A DNA stretch of 64,000 bases. It comes from Paenibacillus algorifonticola (lineage in GTDB: Bacteria > Bacillota > Bacilli > Paenibacillales > Paenibacillaceae). Made by a program: the position numbers and the translations under genes. Within the stretch, counting starts at the first letter, position 1. Each line of letters opens with the position of its first letter. Positions 61,148 through 64,000 of this stretch are shown one piece after another. The notes under the pieces are model-generated. The model was not told where the DNA came from, ran no database searches, and worked only from the letters and a program-made list of their open reading frames with translations. The stretch spans positions 1-64,000 of the forward strand of contig NZ_LAQO01000011.1 of NCBI RefSeq assembly GCF_000971975.1, read 5' to 3'.

Positions 61148-61176
61148 ACATATTTTAGCTGGCCAAGCATACATAT
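61148..61176 (+). promoter_or_regulatory. Sigma-E-like promoter of the spoIIIA operon
   Basis: ACATATTT (61148-61155) and CATACATAT (61168-61176), 12 bases apart, match the sporulation sigma-E pattern (KMATATTT, CATACAnT) closely and lie 38 bases before spoIIIAA. In Bacillus the operon is expressed in the mother cell from sigma-E. Confidence 0.75.
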
Positions 61177-61214
61177 TAAAGGACTAAGGACAAACATCCG
61201 GGAGTGATGAACGC

Positions 61215-62270
61215 ATGCTTAGCCGCATTACGCATTTGCTGCCGCTAGAGCTGAAAGCGATATTGGAACGGCTCCCTGCGCAAGTTCAGGAGCAGCTGGA
61301 AGAGATACGGATTCGTGAAGGGCGTCCGCTGGAAATTGGTATGGGCGGTCAATCGCGTTTCGCTGCAAATGATGGCACGCTTTTAACGCAAGCAGGCGGA
61401 GCGTACAAGCCTACTGCCGACCTTTGCCGCAAGCTGCTGGAGCGGATGACCAATTATTCCTTGTATGCGATGGAGGAAGAGCTGCGCCGAGGCTTCATTA
61501 CCGTCGCGGGCGGGCACCGGGTTGGACTGGCTGGGCGTACCATTCTCGATAACGGAAGCGTACGCGGCATTCGTGAAATTGGCGCCTTTAATATCCGGAT
61601 AGCCAGAGAGGTGCCCGGCTCAGCTGCTCCGCTCATGCCCAAGCTGCTCGACCGCTCGCGTAAAACCGTCCGTTCCACGCTTGTGCTCGCCCCGCCTCAG
61701 CAGGGCAAAACGACGCTCGTTCGTGATATTGCAAGATCCGTTAGTTATGGTCTATGGGGTGGTGGAGACGCTGCAAGCTGGCCAGGCAGGAAAGTTGCAA
61801 TTGTGGACGAGCGCTCGGAATTAGCCGCTTGTGTGCGCGGCATTCCGACCTTTGATATTGGCCCGCGCTCCGACGTCATGGATGCTTGTCCCAAGGCGGA
61901 AGGAATGATGATGTTGCTGCGCTCGATGTCGCCGGATGTCATTATTGCTGATGAGATTGGACGACCCGAGGATGGCGAGGCGATTCGGGAAGCCAGCCAT
62001 GCCGGAGTCAGCGTCATAGCGACAGCTCATGCGTATGATGCCGAGGATGCTAGAGGGCGGCCTGTATTGCGCTCGCTGCTGGAAGAAGGAGCTTTCTCCC
62101 TTATTGTCGAGCTCCGCCGAACGCCTTCGGGCATTATGCACCGGGTGCTTACGGCGGAAGCTTGCGTAAGAGGTTGGGCGGCACGAGAGCCTACAGCAGT
62201 AGTGCCGCGATTAGCCGAAGATGCTGCGCCCTTGTTTTCCGGGCTGATGCGGGGCGATGCCATGTGCTGA
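61215..62270 (+). CDS. spoIIIAA: Stage III sporulation protein AA
   Basis: A 351-residue secretion-type ATPase of the mother cell that powers the SpoIIIA-SpoIIQ channel into the forespore. Walker A is APPQQGKTT (159-167), Walker B region IVDERSELAA, and a distal SPDVIIADEIGRPED motif as in the GspE/VirB11-like family. Somewhat longer than the usual 305-330 residues owing to a Gly/Ala-rich insert near 175-190 and a C-terminal extension. It overlaps spoIIIAB by seven bases. Confidence 0.96.
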   Translation: MLSRITHLLPLELKAILERLPAQVQEQLEEIRIREGRPLEIGMGGQSRFAANDGTLLTQAGGAYKPTADLCRKLLERMTNYSLYAMEEELRRGFITVAGGHRVGLAGRTILDNGSVRGIREIGAFNIRIAREVPGSAAPLMPKLLDRSRKTVRSTLVLAPPQQGKTTLVRDIARSVSYGLWGGGDAASWPGRKVAIVDERSELAACVRGIPTFDIGPRSDVMDACPKAEGMMMLLRSMSPDVIIADEIGRPEDGEAIREASHAGVSVIATAHAYDAEDARGRPVLRSLLEEGAFSLIVELRRTPSGIMHRVLTAEACVRGWAAREPTAVVPRLAEDAAPLFSGLMRGDAMC

Positions 62271-62782
62271 AGCTGTTCGGCGCGCTGCTGATTTTATTCG
62301 CCGGAACGATGCTTGGCTTCCAGCAGGCGGCGCGTTTTGCCGCAAGGCCCCGTCAGCTTCGCCAGACCGCTCATGCGCTGCAGAGGCTCGAAACGGAAAT
62401 TGGCTACGGGCATACCCCGCTGCCGGAGGCGCTAACCCGAACATCAGCTTTTGTACCGGCTCCATTAAACCGGATGCTGGCACTTGCCTCGGAAGGGCTT
62501 GCGAGCGACGAAGGACTATCCTTTCGCGAAAGCTGGGAACGGGCAGTTCGAGAGATTTGGGGAGCAACGGCAATGCGGAGTAACGAGCAGGCGGTGTTGA
62601 TCCGTCTTGGCTCGACGCTCGGTATCAGCGACCGTGAAGATCAGCTTAAGCATTTGAAGCTGGCACTCATTCAACTGAAGGCGGAGGAAGATTCGGCGCG
62701 GGAGGATCAGGCGAGGTATGAGACGATGTGGAAAAGCCTCGGCGTTTTAATCGCCGTGCTGCTCGTTATTTTGATGGTTTAA
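62264..62782 (+). CDS. spoIIIAB: Stage III sporulation protein AB
   Basis: A 172-residue protein resembling GspF-type platform proteins. It has a membrane helix at each end (about 2-20 and 155-171) and a helical cytosolic core with LQRLETEIGYGHTPLPEAL and LGISDREDQLKHLKLAL, both family markers. GTG start inside the end of spoIIIAA gives the expected length. An earlier in-frame ATG would add 34 unlikely residues. Confidence 0.94.
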   Translation: MLKLFGALLILFAGTMLGFQQAARFAARPRQLRQTAHALQRLETEIGYGHTPLPEALTRTSAFVPAPLNRMLALASEGLASDEGLSFRESWERAVREIWGATAMRSNEQAVLIRLGSTLGISDREDQLKHLKLALIQLKAEEDSAREDQARYETMWKSLGVLIAVLLVILMV

Positions 62783-62797
62783 TGGGGTGCCGCGGAA

Positions 62798-63001
62798 ATG
62801 AATATGGATGTGAGCGCCATTTTCCAAATAGCCGGTATCGGGATTATCATTGCGATGATTCATACGGTGCTTAAGCAGATGGGGAAGGAAGATATGGCGC
62901 ATTGGGTGACATTAATCGGCTTTGTTGTCGTGTTGTTTATGGTAGTGCGTATGCTGAACGAGCTGTTTCAGGAAATTAAAACGATTTTTCTGTTCCAGTA
63001 G
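62798..63001 (+). CDS. spoIIIAC: Stage III sporulation protein AC
   Basis: A 67-residue protein with two membrane helices. IFQIAGIGIIIAMIHTVLKQMGKEDMAHWVTLIGFVVVLFMV is the family pattern. Part of the forespore channel complex. It lies 15 bases after spoIIIAB. Confidence 0.95.
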   Translation: MNMDVSAIFQIAGIGIIIAMIHTVLKQMGKEDMAHWVTLIGFVVVLFMVVRMLNELFQEIKTIFLFQ

Positions 63002-63037
63002 CCAGCTTGAAGAGAAGCCGCAAGTAGGTGAAGCGAA

Positions 63038-63442
63038 GTGGAAATCATTCAAATCGTCGGTCTTGGACTGATCGCAACAGTCCTCATCCTTGTCGTTCGA
63101 GAGCAAAAGCCGCTGTTCGCTTTCCTGCTTGCGGCATTTACCGGCCTCTTTATTTTTCTGTTCCTGCTTGGCAAAATCGATTCCGTCATCGCGGTGCTTT
63201 CTGATTTAGCGAATCGCTCCGGCATTCCTTCTATTTATTTGAAGACGGTGCTGAAAATAATCGGCATCGCCTACATCGCTGAATTCGGCGCCCAAATTGT
63301 CAGGGATGCCGGTCAGGAGAGCATCGCGTCGAAAATCGAATTCGCTGGAAAAATATTAATTCTCGTCATGGCGGTGCCGATCATCAGCGTCATTATCGAA
63401 ACGGTCATCAACCTGCTGCCGACAGGAGGAGGAGCTAGTTGA
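63038..63442 (+). CDS. spoIIIAD: Stage III sporulation protein AD
   Basis: A 134-residue protein with four membrane helices, marked by GLGLIATVLILVVREQKPLFAFLLAAFTGLFIFLF and LKIIGIAYIAEFGAQIVRDAGQ. GTG start with AGTAGGTG upstream. It overlaps spoIIIAE by four bases. Confidence 0.95.
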   Translation: MEIIQIVGLGLIATVLILVVREQKPLFAFLLAAFTGLFIFLFLLGKIDSVIAVLSDLANRSGIPSIYLKTVLKIIGIAYIAEFGAQIVRDAGQESIASKIEFAGKILILVMAVPIISVIIETVINLLPTGGGAS

Positions 63443-64000
63443 GGATAAAGCTTGCTGGCAGCTCCTATCCGTCGAACGCCGTTTGGTTCACGCTATTTGC
63501 CGCTGTTTTGTACTTTTTGCTGCTTGTTCCAAGCTCAGAGGCCGCAGCACAAGGGGCGTCAACGTCAGCCGGGCAGTCGGAGCAGCCGTCTTCTCAGCAG
63601 CCAGCTTCACAGCCGACGTCGTCGCAGCAGACTTCGCAAAGTCAGCAAACGCAGCCTATGCAAACACAGCCGTCCCAGCAGGCTCAGGCGCAAGCCGCAT
63701 TGGGGCAGCTGACCGGCACCGGGCTGAACGATATGGATACGGATGCGGTGGAGAAATACTGGAATCAGCTCAAGAACGAATATGGCGGGTTTTTCCCTGA
63801 GCAGAAGCTGCCGAGCTTTGCCCAAATGCTGCTGCCGGGTGGAGAAGGACTCAAGCTGGAAACGGTGCTGAAAGGGCTGCTGTCTTATTTTCTGCATGAG
63901 GTGCTGTACAATGGCAAGCTGCTGGTCACAATCGTTACACTCACCGTCTTCAGCATGATGCTGGAAACGCTGCAAAACGCTTTCGAGCGCAATGCAGTCA
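63439..64000 (+). CDS. spoIIIAE: Stage III sporulation protein AE, N-terminal part (cut by window end)
   Basis: The first 187 codons of spoIIIAE, starting with TTG at 63439 within the stop of spoIIIAD and five bases after AGGAGGAGGAG. A signal-type helix (about 12-34) precedes a Gln/Ser/Thr/Ala-rich stretch (about 38-88). The conserved family part follows: VEKYWNQLKNEYGGFFPEQKLPSF and LLSYFLHEVLYNGKLLVTIVTLTVFSMMLETLQNAF. SpoIIIAE is a multi-helix membrane part of the mother cell-to-forespore channel. The low-complexity stretch is unusual for the family as I know it. Confidence 0.9.
   Translation, partial: MRIKLAGSSYPSNAVWFTLFAAVLYFLLLVPSSEAAAQGASTSAGQSEQPSSQQPASQPTSSQQTSQSQQTQPMQTQPSQQAQAQAALGQLTGTGLNDMDTDAVEKYWNQLKNEYGGFFPEQKLPSFAQMLLPGGEGLKLETVLKGLLSYFLHEVLYNGKLLVTIVTLTVFSMMLETLQNAFERNAV

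Overview
The window looks like chromosomal DNA of a spore-forming Firmicute of the Paenibacillus type. Evidence: strong GGAGG-type ribosome binding sites, many TTG/GTG starts, the yqhP-yqhQ-yqhR-aroQ-yqhT-efp block, a spoIIIA sporulation operon, spore photoproduct lyase, YesM/YesN-type two-component systems beside carbohydrate ABC transporters, an SLH-anchored surface protein and a metG T-box. I identify the lineage from gene content and order only. No rRNA, tRNA, prophage or CRISPR array was seen.

Layout. 0-5.3 kb: small accessory genes (YdhG/Fra-like protein, a MocR regulator lacking its DNA-binding domain, a GH105 hydrolase with a divergent AraC regulator, a broken TetR gene that keeps its operator-promoter, a DoxX-like protein). 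5.4-13.4 kb: a coherent locus with a YesM-type kinase, a YesN-type regulator, a carbohydrate ABC importer without its own ATPase, an unrecognised probable TIM-barrel protein and an FAD-dependent oxidoreductase. It is the best candidate here for an undescribed pathway. 13.4-18.9 kb: an RCC1-like repeat protein, a regulator with two MerR domains, a quinone-reductase-like flavoprotein with an HxlR remnant, and an SLH-anchored serine hydrolase.

18.9-26.5 kb: a BceRS-BceAB-type peptide-antibiotic sensing and resistance module with a matching operator, then an iron-siderophore unit in which an AraC regulator reads in frame, through a Fur-box promoter, into a siderophore-binding lipoprotein, followed by a FhuF-like reductase. 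26.5-36.4 kb: a secreted protein of unknown role, two inverted copies of a MITE-like element with TA target duplications, an arginase-like gene with an HxlR regulator, two further two-component systems, an aminoglycoside nucleotidyltransferase gene broken by an in-frame stop, and a small methyltransferase.

36.4-49.6 kb is core-like: Fur-family regulator (probably Zur), yidD, T-box-metG, a zinc ABC transporter with a consensus promoter and operator, ccdA, splB, mntR and the yqhP-to-efp block. 49.7-60.8 kb lies between efp and spoIIIA, which are almost adjacent in Bacillus subtilis: a solute-binding lipoprotein, aspartokinase with an internal start, comB, yqhV, and a SorC regulator divergent from a metallo-hydrolase/HAD/ABC/HAD operon that may handle a phosphorylated substrate. 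61.2-64 kb: spoIIIAA-AE behind a sigma-E-like promoter, cut by the window edge.

Regulator and accessory genes in the first half are often decayed (MocR, TetR, HxlR, nucleotidyltransferase), several with their operators left intact. The second half shows no decay.
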